DNA of 64,000 bases from an uncultured Clostridia bacterium (GTDB lineage Bacteria; Bacillota; Clostridia; Christensenellales; UBA1242): contig CAKVHF010000001.1 in NCBI GenBank assembly GCA_934748015.1, positions 186,001 through 250,000 of the forward strand, read 5' to 3'. Both the position numbers and the translations under genes were made by a program. A model generated the notes under the pieces. That model searched no databases. It worked only from the letters and a program-made list of their open reading frames with translations, and was not told the DNA's origin. Positions within the stretch are counted from its first letter, which is position 1; each line of letters opens with the position of its first letter. Below, piece after piece: positions 54,506 through 62,101 of the stretch.

Positions 54506-55510
54506 ATGGAAACATATAATTTTGCAATAGATCTATGTGCGGAGCATATTGCTATATATCGTGCTGGTCAAGGTGTGGTATTGTCCGAATCACCAATTGT
54601 ACTATTGTCTGGCAAGGGCAAGAACCCAAAAGAGATATATTGCGGTGATGAAGCCAATGAACTTATCAATAAGATTGAAGACTGCAAGGTGTGCTATCCG
54701 ACCGCTTGTGGCAAAATAACTGATTTCGATAATGCAGTAATTTTGGTCAATAATATGCTTAAGAAGGTTGAAGACAGATCTATACTCAAGAAGCGTAATC
54801 TTATCTTTCTTGTGCCATGTGGGCTGAGTAAAGCGGATCTTGACAGATATATGGATCTAGGATATGCTCTTTCTGCCAAAAATGTAAAGTTGATCCCAAG
54901 AGTACAAACCATTGCTAGATTAAATCAGAAGAAAGACAAGCTGTCAAACATGTATATTGTTTTGAACAAAGACTATTTCGATATTGCGGTTATATATAAT
55001 AACAGCATTGTGCGAGGATACACAATAGATCTAGGCTATAGTATTATAACCAACAATATAGAGCGATATATATTTGCCAACAAACAGGCAGAATTGGATG
55101 AGAAGACGCTAGATGAGATCACATTCGACCTTGCAACTGTTATCCCCAATGACAGTGTGGAGGAAAAATATACAGGTCTAGAGTCATACACTAAACAAGC
55201 AATTGATTTCAAAATATCTTCGCTAGAAGTTGTAAATTATTACACAAGTTATGCTTGCGAGGTGTGTGATATTATCGAGGCAATTATGCGAACTCTGTCA
55301 CGAGAGATAGTTGCAGAACTAAAAGTTGCCGGTGCGACCATTTCGGGCAAAATCGCCAAAATTACGGGACTAACTAAGTTTCTTAGCAGTAGGCTAAACT
55401 TCGATGTCATAGCAAGCGAGCATGATGAGTATTCGGCATTGCTTGGTGTCGGCAGTATCATGACCGATCTAGGCGAAATAGATAAGATTGCAATTGATAA
55501 CAAGATATAA
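54506..55510 (+). CDS. MreB-like actin-fold protein with degenerate nucleotide-binding motifs
   Basis: 334 residues, RBS AGGGGG/AAAGG. The start FAIDLCAEHIAIYRAGQGVVLSESPIVLL lines up with MreB (IGIDLGTANTLVYVKGKGIVLNEPS), and the end (AGATISGKIAKITGLTKFLSSRLNFDVIASEHDEYSALLGVGSI) with the MreB C-terminus. But phosphate-1 DLGT is DLCA, and phosphate-2 (usually DIGGGTTEIAVI) is VLNKDYFDIAVI, so ATP binding may be lost. It sits near minD and spoIVFB, where mreB-C-D normally lie, but mreC and mreD are absent. It may be a structural or regulatory actin relative. Confidence 0.75.
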   Translation: METYNFAIDLCAEHIAIYRAGQGVVLSESPIVLLSGKGKNPKEIYCGDEANELINKIEDCKVCYPTACGKITDFDNAVILVNNMLKKVEDRSILKKRNLIFLVPCGLSKADLDRYMDLGYALSAKNVKLIPRVQTIARLNQKKDKLSNMYIVLNKDYFDIAVIYNNSIVRGYTIDLGYSIITNNIERYIFANKQAELDEKTLDEITFDLATVIPNDSVEEKYTGLESYTKQAIDFKISSLEVVNYYTSYACEVCDIIEAIMRTLSREIVAELKVAGATISGKIAKITGLTKFLSSRLNFDVIASEHDEYSALLGVGSIMTDLGEIDKIAIDNKI

Positions 55511-55840
55511 TAATTTGTTTACAATAATAGTAATTCTTAGAAATTTTGCTTGCCATGATGCAATGATGTTAAAAAATAGATCACATATTTATAAAAATAA
55601 TAATCAATAGCACACATAACCACAAAACCCTAAATTTTAAGGACAATGTAATAGCCACAGCCCCCGATTAAGGGTATTAGAGAATCCACTAAAACCATTA
55701 AACTCGCTATAGTTAGTACAATATTAGATATTTATCAAATAACGCTAAAAGTAGACAAAATCTGATAAAAATTTTGTTTACTTTTTTCTTGCAAAATCTT
55801 AACATGATTGTATCAATACAATCACCAACAGGAGAAGGAG
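55511..55840 (+). promoter_or_regulatory. Intergenic region before minD: terminator and inverted repeat
   Basis: AGTAGACAAAAT / ATTTTGTTTACT (55750-55782) with a T-run is a terminator for the MreB-like gene. A perfect 9-bp inverted repeat, TGATTGTAT-CA-ATACAATCA (55805-55824), lies just before the minD ribosome-binding site and may be an operator or a 5' UTR hairpin. No further gene was seen. Confidence 0.5.
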
Positions 55841-56635
55841 ATGGCACGAAAAATTTTGATTACCTCAGGCAAAGGCGGAGTGGGGAAGACTACCATATCC
55901 GCTAACATTGGAACAAGGCTGGCAAAAATGGGTTACTCAGTACTTATAATTGACGGTGATCTTGCTCTAAACAATCTAGATATAGTTATGGGCATGGAAG
56001 ATAAAGTAGTGTATGACATAAGTGATATTACGTATGGCAAATGCCGAGCAAAACAGGCTATAATTACCGATTATTACAACCCAAACCTAAATATATTGCC
56101 ATCCAGCAAAGGTGTCAGAGCGTTGGGATTATCTAGTCAAGCATTGGATGGGATTATACATGATTTGGACAAAAATTACGATTATATATTGATAGACTCT
56201 CCAGCGGGCATAGACAATGCTTTTGCCAAAGTCGTAGGATTAGCAAAAGAGGCAATAGTTGTAACCACTCCGCATATATCTGCCATAAGAGATGCCGACA
56301 AGATGTGTAGTGTACTAAGAAGTGTAGGCATAACAGATATCAAGATAGTTGTCAATAGGGTTAGAGGTGACCTTGTTGTTAGTGGCGAGTCAATAAGTGT
56401 TGACTTCATTAGTGATTTCTTTCGATTGCCTATTATAGGTGTAGTACCAGAGGATGATGAAATCAATAACCAACTGCTATTGGGTGGTGATGTACATGTG
56501 TCTACGCCTGCGTATGTATCATTTGGGAAAATCGCTAAGAGTGTGTCTACTGGTAAAATTGATGTATATGATTGTACTAAGAGGTATAGAGGATTGATAG
56601 GAAGTATAAGAAGGAAACTGCGTAAGGTGATATAG
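55841..56635 (+). CDS. minD: Septum site-determining ATPase MinD
   Basis: 264 residues from the ATG at 55841 (AGGAG upstream; the longer frame from 55808 is not supported). Deviant Walker A GKGGVGKTT, DGDLALNNLDIVMGME, and the second ATPase motif IDSPAGIDNAFAKVV. The C-terminus (GLIGSIRRKLRKVI) is a basic amphipathic membrane-targeting helix. It places the division septum with its partner MinE, encoded next. Confidence 0.95.
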   Translation: MARKILITSGKGGVGKTTISANIGTRLAKMGYSVLIIDGDLALNNLDIVMGMEDKVVYDISDITYGKCRAKQAIITDYYNPNLNILPSSKGVRALGLSSQALDGIIHDLDKNYDYILIDSPAGIDNAFAKVVGLAKEAIVVTTPHISAIRDADKMCSVLRSVGITDIKIVVNRVRGDLVVSGESISVDFISDFFRLPIIGVVPEDDEINNQLLLGGDVHVSTPAYVSFGKIAKSVSTGKIDVYDCTKRYRGLIGSIRRKLRKVI

Positions 56636-56647
56636 GGAGGATAGTAT

Positions 56648-56896
56648 ATGGACAAGACAAGCATGCAAGTATATTGCGAGAACAGATTAAAGAATATAAT
56701 GATTAAGGATAAGGCCAATAACCCACAGAAGATAAGTAATGTACTAAGGTCGGAGATATTATATGTACTTAAGAACTATCTAGAGATTAATGATTATGAT
56801 CTAGATATAGATGTAAGTATAGCAGATAGTGGGTGTTATCATATAAAGATAGAAGCGGATTGTCGAAATATCAAGAATGTATCATATATTAGTTAG
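56648..56896 (+). CDS. minE: MinE-like cell division topological specificity factor
   Basis: 82 residues, RBS GGGAGG. Pattern SMQVYCENRLKNIMIKDKA at the N-terminus (normally SxxxAKERLQxIVxxDR), then SNVLRSEILYVLKNYLEINDYDLDIDVSIADSGCYHIKIEADC, matches MinE's amphipathic helix and dimer domain, though weakly. Its place right after minD supports the call. MinE activates MinD ATPase and drives oscillation. No minC is found in the window. Confidence 0.75.
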   Translation: MDKTSMQVYCENRLKNIMIKDKANNPQKISNVLRSEILYVLKNYLEINDYDLDIDVSIADSGCYHIKIEADCRNIKNVSYIS

Positions 56897-56961
56897 GAGA
56901 TAGATATCATAAAAGGGACATACAATCTCATATAGTTATGTAGATAACAAGTGAGGTGGAT

Positions 56962-57585
56962 ATGGAAATACATAGTGCGGAGATAGTAAAAGTATATAAG
57001 AGCGATATAACACTAACAAGATATAACAAAAGATATAGAAGGATAAGAACCTATAGTATGCTATTTCTATTATTAGTGCCAGTTATTGCTTTGGCATGTA
57101 TAGGGATAGGGTCTAATGGATATCTAAGCAATATATATCACAACGCATGCAATCTATACAATCCTATATACTCTCCATATATAGAAACCAGCAATATGAC
57201 ATTTGCATGGAACTATAATTTCAGCGAAGATGTACAAGACTTTGATATGCCTATAGTTAGTTCGGATTATAGAATAGAGGCAGACGGAACAGTTATTGCT
57301 AAAGTAAAAGAGAGTATTATGGTTAAATCTGTAGCAGATGGCGTAGTAGTAAGCGTAAGCCAACAAGATGGCGTAAAAAGTATCAAAATTGCTTATTCCA
57401 ATGATCTGACAGTAGAATATATTAATATGGATGTACTAGGAGTTAACGAAGGCAATATTGTAGAGAGAGGCAAACAGATCGGCACTGCTAAATTGGGTGA
57501 CGAAATAATGTTCAAAGCATATCTGGGAAATAATCAAATCAAAGGCTTCAAGATTGAAAATAATAAACTAGTATGGCAAAATTAA
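56962..57585 (+). CDS. spoIVFA: SpoIVFA-like membrane protein with degenerate M23 domain
   Basis: 207 residues from the ATG at 56962 (GAGG upstream; a GTG at 56956 is possible). One membrane helix (MLFLLLVPVIALACIGIG) and an outward domain whose end (ADGVVVSVSQQDGVKSIKIAYSNDLTVEYINMDVLGVNEGNIVERGKQIGTAKLG) is an M23 peptidase fold without zinc ligands, as in SpoIVFA. That protein holds the SpoIVFB protease inactive in Bacillus. It overlaps spoIVFB by 13 nt, the standard pair. Confidence 0.8.
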   Translation: MEIHSAEIVKVYKSDITLTRYNKRYRRIRTYSMLFLLLVPVIALACIGIGSNGYLSNIYHNACNLYNPIYSPYIETSNMTFAWNYNFSEDVQDFDMPIVSSDYRIEADGTVIAKVKESIMVKSVADGVVVSVSQQDGVKSIKIAYSNDLTVEYINMDVLGVNEGNIVERGKQIGTAKLGDEIMFKAYLGNNQIKGFKIENNKLVWQN

Positions 57586-58409
57586 AAATAACCATTGAGC
57601 CACTGAGTTTTGTGGCTCTTTTTTTACTAATTATTTTTGGATGGCTGGAGCAGGTGTTATTCTATGTAGTAGCACTTGTGTTGCACGAGTTCTCTCACTA
57701 TTATGTTGCAAGAAAACTAGGTTATGACTTTGATAACATTACATTTTCACCTTTTGGCGCTGTCCTGAATGGCAACAAAAATGTATTTAAGACCAAAGAT
57801 GAGGTTATGGTCGCACTGGCTGGGCCTGTGTGCAATCTGTTGCTAGCAGTCTTGTGTGTTGCTGTATGGTGGATGTTTCCTAGTACATATATATTTACTC
57901 ATTCTTTCGTTATAGCCAATATGGCACTATTTGTGTTCAATATGCTTCCGCTATTTCCGCTGGATATGGGTAGGGTGGTTGTTGCTTGTATCAAAAATAC
58001 TCGAAAAACAAAGGTACTATTCAAGATCTATATTGTTAACAGTATTATATTTGCTATATTGTTGTTAGCCCTATTTGTGGTGTCTGCTTTTGGTCAAGTC
58101 AATATAACACTACTACTAGTATCAATATTGCTTATTAGTTCAATATTTGATGTCAAGAAAGATATATACTATCAACATGCTTATGTTAGCAAGATTAGTT
58201 CACATTACAATAGTGTCACATCAGTCAAGGAATATATAGTGCCAGAGGATACAAAATTATTAAAATTGTTAAAATATATTAACAAAAATAGTTATTCTAT
58301 TTTTCTTTTTGTGGACAAAGGTGGTAATATATTGTATAAACTAAATGAAAAACAACTATTGGATAAATGTCTAAATAATGACACAGGAGCAAAGGATTGG
58401 AAGAAGTAA
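57573..58409 (+). CDS. spoIVFB: Site-2 (M50) metalloprotease, SpoIVFB-like
   Basis: 278 residues. Zinc motif HEFSHYYVARKLG in a membrane helix (about residue 38), AGPVCNLLLAVL and the third metal region NMLPLFPLDMGR. Membrane helices fill the first 190 residues; the C-terminus (SVKEYIVPEDTKLLKLLKYINKNSYSIFLFVDKGGNILYKL) resembles a CBS-type sensing domain. In spore formers it cleaves pro-sigma-K. The pair spoIVFA-spoIVFB next to minDE is a usual Clostridial order. Confidence 0.9.
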   Translation: MAKLKITIEPLSFVALFLLIIFGWLEQVLFYVVALVLHEFSHYYVARKLGYDFDNITFSPFGAVLNGNKNVFKTKDEVMVALAGPVCNLLLAVLCVAVWWMFPSTYIFTHSFVIANMALFVFNMLPLFPLDMGRVVVACIKNTRKTKVLFKIYIVNSIIFAILLLALFVVSAFGQVNITLLLVSILLISSIFDVKKDIYYQHAYVSKISSHYNSVTSVKEYIVPEDTKLLKLLKYINKNSYSIFLFVDKGGNILYKLNEKQLLDKCLNNDTGAKDWKK

Positions 58410-59095
58410 GAACTAAAGGGATAGTTATAGATAGCACTGATTACAAAGAGTATGACAAATTGCTAACAATATTTACATACGATATGGGAGTAATCAGGGC
58501 GGTTATTAAGGGTGTTAAGAAGAGCACTGCAAAATCTCGCTTTGCTGGACAATTATTTTGTTTTACAGAATTAATACTGTCTAAGCGAGGCGAATATTAT
58601 ACAGTGATTAGTTGCGACCTGATCGAGAGTTTTTTCGAAATCGCATACAATTATGAAAAATTTGTCCTGGCAACGGATATTGTCAAAGTAATCAAGTTTG
58701 TATCAAAATATCAACCTGATAGCACTGAACTATTTATAACCTTTGTTTCTATCTTAAATGTCCTACTTAAGACTGACACCAATCTGAACCTTGTGTATCT
58801 CAAATTCTTGGTTGAAACATTGAAAGTCCTTGGTTACAAACACAATTATAACAAGTGTGATAAATGTCAAATAAGCATCGAAAATGACGCTTATTTAGAC
58901 CTTGTGGCAGGTGCGATTGTGTGTGGGAACTGCAAAACAAGCAAATGTGCTCATATTGCTAAGAATGTTATACACTTGATTAACAGGGTGTCAAATAGCG
59001 AGTATGTTGATCTAGAGGCTATAGAAACAGCCGATGACACTGCACTTAGTGCATTGAAAGTGGTTCAGACACTATTTAAGATCAATTGCAACTAA
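58397..59095 (+). CDS. recO: DNA repair protein RecO
   Basis: 232 residues from a TTG with AGGAG upstream, overlapping spoIVFB by 13 nt. N-terminal OB-fold (RTKGIVIDSTDYKEYDKLLTIFTYDMGVIRAVIKGVKK), then a helical domain with a four-cysteine zinc site (CDKCQIS...CGNC). RecO mediates RecA loading and strand annealing in the RecFOR pathway. Confidence 0.92.
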   Translation: MEEVRTKGIVIDSTDYKEYDKLLTIFTYDMGVIRAVIKGVKKSTAKSRFAGQLFCFTELILSKRGEYYTVISCDLIESFFEIAYNYEKFVLATDIVKVIKFVSKYQPDSTELFITFVSILNVLLKTDTNLNLVYLKFLVETLKVLGYKHNYNKCDKCQISIENDAYLDLVAGAIVCGNCKTSKCAHIAKNVIHLINRVSNSEYVDLEAIETADDTALSALKVVQTLFKINCN

Positions 59096-59106
59096 CACAA
59101 TGTATT

Positions 59107-59135
59107 AATAAGGCAAGTTTTTTGTCTTATTTTTT
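59107..59135 (+). terminator. Intrinsic terminator after recO
   Basis: AATAAGGCAA / TTGTCTTATT with a short loop and T-run. Confidence 0.75.
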
Positions 59136-59195
59136 CATTTTGTTGGCGACTATGTGATGTTATCTACAAATAATATACTTTTTTTTAAAAATACA

Positions 59196-59224
59196 TTTGC
59201 ATTTTGTATATAATTTTTATATAA
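59196..59224 (+). promoter_or_regulatory. ppdK promoter
   Basis: TTTGCA (59196-59201), 17-bp spacer, TATAAT (59219-59224); a weak hairpin TCGG/CCGA lies in the 5' UTR. Confidence 0.6.
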
Positions 59225-59271
59225 TATTTATCGGTATTTAAGCCGAAAAAATATAAACAGGAGAAAAAAGT

Positions 59272-61914
59272 ATGGCAAATAAATATGTATATTTATTTAG
59301 CGAAGGTAATGCTAAAATGAGAGAGTTGCTTGGTGGCAAGGGTGCTAACTTAGCAGAAATGACTAAGATCGGCCTACCAGTTCCTCAAGGATTTACAATT
59401 TCTACCGAAGCTTGTACTCAATACTACGAGGACGGCAGACAGATTAATCCAGAGATCCAAGCACAAATCATGGAATACATTGGAAAGATGGAAGACATTA
59501 CTGGAAAGAAATTTGGAGACAAAGAGAACCCTCTACTAGTTTCTGTTCGTTCAGGTGCTAGAGCATCTATGCCAGGTATGATGGATACTATCCTTAACCT
59601 TGGTCTTAATGAAGATGTTGTAGAAGTTATCTCTAAGAAGTCTGGCAACCCTAGATGGGCTTGGGACTGCTATCGTAGATTTATCCAAATGTTCAGCGAT
59701 GTTGTTATGGAAGTTGGTAAGAAGTATTTCGAGAAGCTTATCGACCAAATGAAAGAGAAGAAAGGCGTTGTATATGATGTAGATTTGACAGCTGATGACC
59801 TAAAGGAATTGGCTAGACAATTCAAGGCAGAATACAAGAACCAATTGGGCAAAGATTTCCCAGATGATCCAAAGGAGCAATTGTTCGAAGCAATCAAGGC
59901 TGTATTTAGATCTTGGGATAACCCTAGAGCAAATATCTATCGTATGGATCATGATATCCCATATAGCTGGGGTACTGCAGTTAACGTACAGATGATGGCT
60001 TTTGGTAACATGGGCGAAACATCAGGTACAGGTGTTGCATTTACTCGTAATCCAGCTACTGGTGAGAAGGGTCTAATGGGTGAGTTCCTTATGAATGCAC
60101 AGGGTGAAGACGTTGTTGCTGGTGTTAGAACTCCAATGCCTATTGCTAAAATGGCTGAGATTATGCCAGAGGTATATGATCAATTCTTGAAGATCTGCGA
60201 TACTCTAGAGAAACACTATCGTGATATGCAAGATATGGAGTTCACTATCGAAGATAAGAAACTATATATGTTGCAGACTAGAAATGGTAAGAGAACTGCT
60301 GCTGCAGCTATCCGTATCGCATGTGACCTTATCGATGAGGGTATGATCACTGAGAAAGAAGCTCTTATGCAGATCGATGCTAAGACACTAGATATGTTGC
60401 TACACCCAACATTTGATGCTACTGCTCTTAAGAATGCAGACAAGAACAATGTTGTAGGTAAGGGTATTGCTGCATCTCCAGGTGCTGCTGCTGGTAAGAT
60501 CGTATTTACTGCTGAGGATGCTGTTATCCATGGCAAAAACAAAGAAAAAGTTGTTCTAGTAAGACTAGAGACTAGCCCAGAAGATATCGAAGGTATGAAA
60601 TATGCTCAAGGTATCCTAACAGTTCGTGGTGGACAAACATCTCACGCAGCCGTTGTTGCTCGTGGTATGGGTACTTGTTGCGTATCTGGTTGTGGTGACA
60701 TCAAGATGGATGAAGAGAACAAGTGCTTCACTCTTGCTGGTCAAACATTCCATGAAGGAGATTATATCTCTCTAGATGGTTCTACTGGTAACATCTATAA
60801 CTGCGAAATCAAGACTGTTCCTGCTGATCCTAACAGTGGATACTTCGGAAGAATTATGAAATTAGCAGACAAATACAAGAAGTTGGGTGTTAAGACTAAC
60901 GCTGATACTCCTGCTGACGCTAAGCGTGCTAGAGAGTTGGGGGCTGAAGGTATCGGTCTATGCCGTACTGAGCATATGTTCTTCGACCCAGAGAGAATCG
61001 GTGCATTCCGTGAAATGATCTGCTCTGATAGTGTAGAAGAGAGAGAAGTTGCTCTTAACAAGATCGAACCTATGCAACAAGCTGACTTCGAAGGTCTATT
61101 TGAGGCACTAGAAGGTCATTCAGTTACTATCAGATACTTGGATCCACCTCTACATGAGTTCGTTCCTACTGAAGAAGCTGATATCAAAGCTCTTGCAAAG
61201 GCTAAAGGCAAGACTGTAGAGCAAATCAAACAATACATCACTGATTTGCACGAGTCTAACCCTATGATGGGTCACCGTGGATGCAGATTGGCAGTTACTT
61301 ATCCAGAGATTGCTGTTATGCAGACCAAGGCTGTTATCAAGGCTGCTATCAATGTTCAGAAGAGACATCCAGAATGGAAAGTTGTTCCTGAGATCATGAT
61401 CCCACTTGTAGGTGAGTTGAAAGAACTTCAATTCGTTAAGAAGATCGTTGTTGAGACTGCTGATGCTGTTATCGCAGATGCTAAGTCTGATCTTAAGTAC
61501 GAAGTAGGTACTATGATTGAGATCCCAAGAGCTGCATTGATTTCTGATGAGATCGCTAAAGATGCTGAGTTCTTCTGCTTTGGTACTAACGACCTTACTC
61601 AGATGACATTCGGTTTCAGCCGTGATGATGCTGGTAAGTTCCTTCCTTCTTACTATGCTAACAAGATCTATGAGTCAGATCCATTTGCTAGACTAGATAC
61701 TGTTGGTGTTGGTAAATTAATGGAAATGTCTGTTAAACTAGGCAGAGCTACTAGACCAGACCTTCATTGTGGTATCTGTGGTGAGCACGGTGGTGATCCA
61801 TCTTCTATCCAATTCTGTCACAAGATTGGTCTAGACTATGTATCTTGTTCTCCATATCGTGTTCCTATCGCAAGACTTGCTGCTGCTCAGGCTGCTATTG
61901 CTGATGAGAAATAA
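59272..61914 (+). CDS. ppdK: Pyruvate, phosphate dikinase
   Basis: 880 residues, normal length. N-terminal ATP-grasp domain (GGKGANLAEMTKIGLPVPQGFTIS, VSVRSGARASMPGMMDTILNLGLN), swivelling His domain GGQTSHAAVVARGMGTCCVSG with the phosphorylated His, and C-terminal PEP/pyruvate TIM barrel (GIGLCRTEHMFF, CFGTNDLTQMTFGFSRDD, CGICGEHGGD). It interconverts pyruvate, ATP and phosphate with PEP, AMP and PPi, a key step of PPi-linked glycolysis in anaerobes. Codon use is strongly biased, as expected for a highly expressed gene. Confidence 0.98.
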   Translation: MANKYVYLFSEGNAKMRELLGGKGANLAEMTKIGLPVPQGFTISTEACTQYYEDGRQINPEIQAQIMEYIGKMEDITGKKFGDKENPLLVSVRSGARASMPGMMDTILNLGLNEDVVEVISKKSGNPRWAWDCYRRFIQMFSDVVMEVGKKYFEKLIDQMKEKKGVVYDVDLTADDLKELARQFKAEYKNQLGKDFPDDPKEQLFEAIKAVFRSWDNPRANIYRMDHDIPYSWGTAVNVQMMAFGNMGETSGTGVAFTRNPATGEKGLMGEFLMNAQGEDVVAGVRTPMPIAKMAEIMPEVYDQFLKICDTLEKHYRDMQDMEFTIEDKKLYMLQTRNGKRTAAAAIRIACDLIDEGMITEKEALMQIDAKTLDMLLHPTFDATALKNADKNNVVGKGIAASPGAAAGKIVFTAEDAVIHGKNKEKVVLVRLETSPEDIEGMKYAQGILTVRGGQTSHAAVVARGMGTCCVSGCGDIKMDEENKCFTLAGQTFHEGDYISLDGSTGNIYNCEIKTVPADPNSGYFGRIMKLADKYKKLGVKTNADTPADAKRARELGAEGIGLCRTEHMFFDPERIGAFREMICSDSVEEREVALNKIEPMQQADFEGLFEALEGHSVTIRYLDPPLHEFVPTEEADIKALAKAKGKTVEQIKQYITDLHESNPMMGHRGCRLAVTYPEIAVMQTKAVIKAAINVQKRHPEWKVVPEIMIPLVGELKELQFVKKIVVETADAVIADAKSDLKYEVGTMIEIPRAALISDEIAKDAEFFCFGTNDLTQMTFGFSRDDAGKFLPSYYANKIYESDPFARLDTVGVGKLMEMSVKLGRATRPDLHCGICGEHGGDPSSIQFCHKIGLDYVSCSPYRVPIARLAAAQAAIADEK

Positions 61915-61954
61915 TAACACTATATAGATAACATATTGCGGTTATATAAGAAGA

Positions 61955-61991
61955 GCCAAACTAATGAAATACTTAGTTTGGTTTTTTTTTA
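61955..61991 (+). terminator. Intrinsic terminator after ppdK
   Basis: GCCAAACTAA / TTAGTTTGGT with a short loop and long T-run. Confidence 0.85.
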
Positions 61992-62051
61992 ATATTGTTC
62001 TAAACGAATGCCAAGCAGTTTTTTTTGGGGAAATGGTTGGTAGAGTATAAC

Positions 62052-62086
62052 AAAAAATGCGACAAATTAATATTGTCGCATTTTTT
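62052..62086. terminator. Bidirectional terminator between ppdK and the VirD4-like gene
   Basis: AAAAAATGCGACAA / TTGTCGCATTTTTT with an 8-base loop; on the minus strand it ends the VirD4-like gene. Confidence 0.8.
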
Positions 62087-62101
62087 GCATTGTGTTTTCT
62101 A

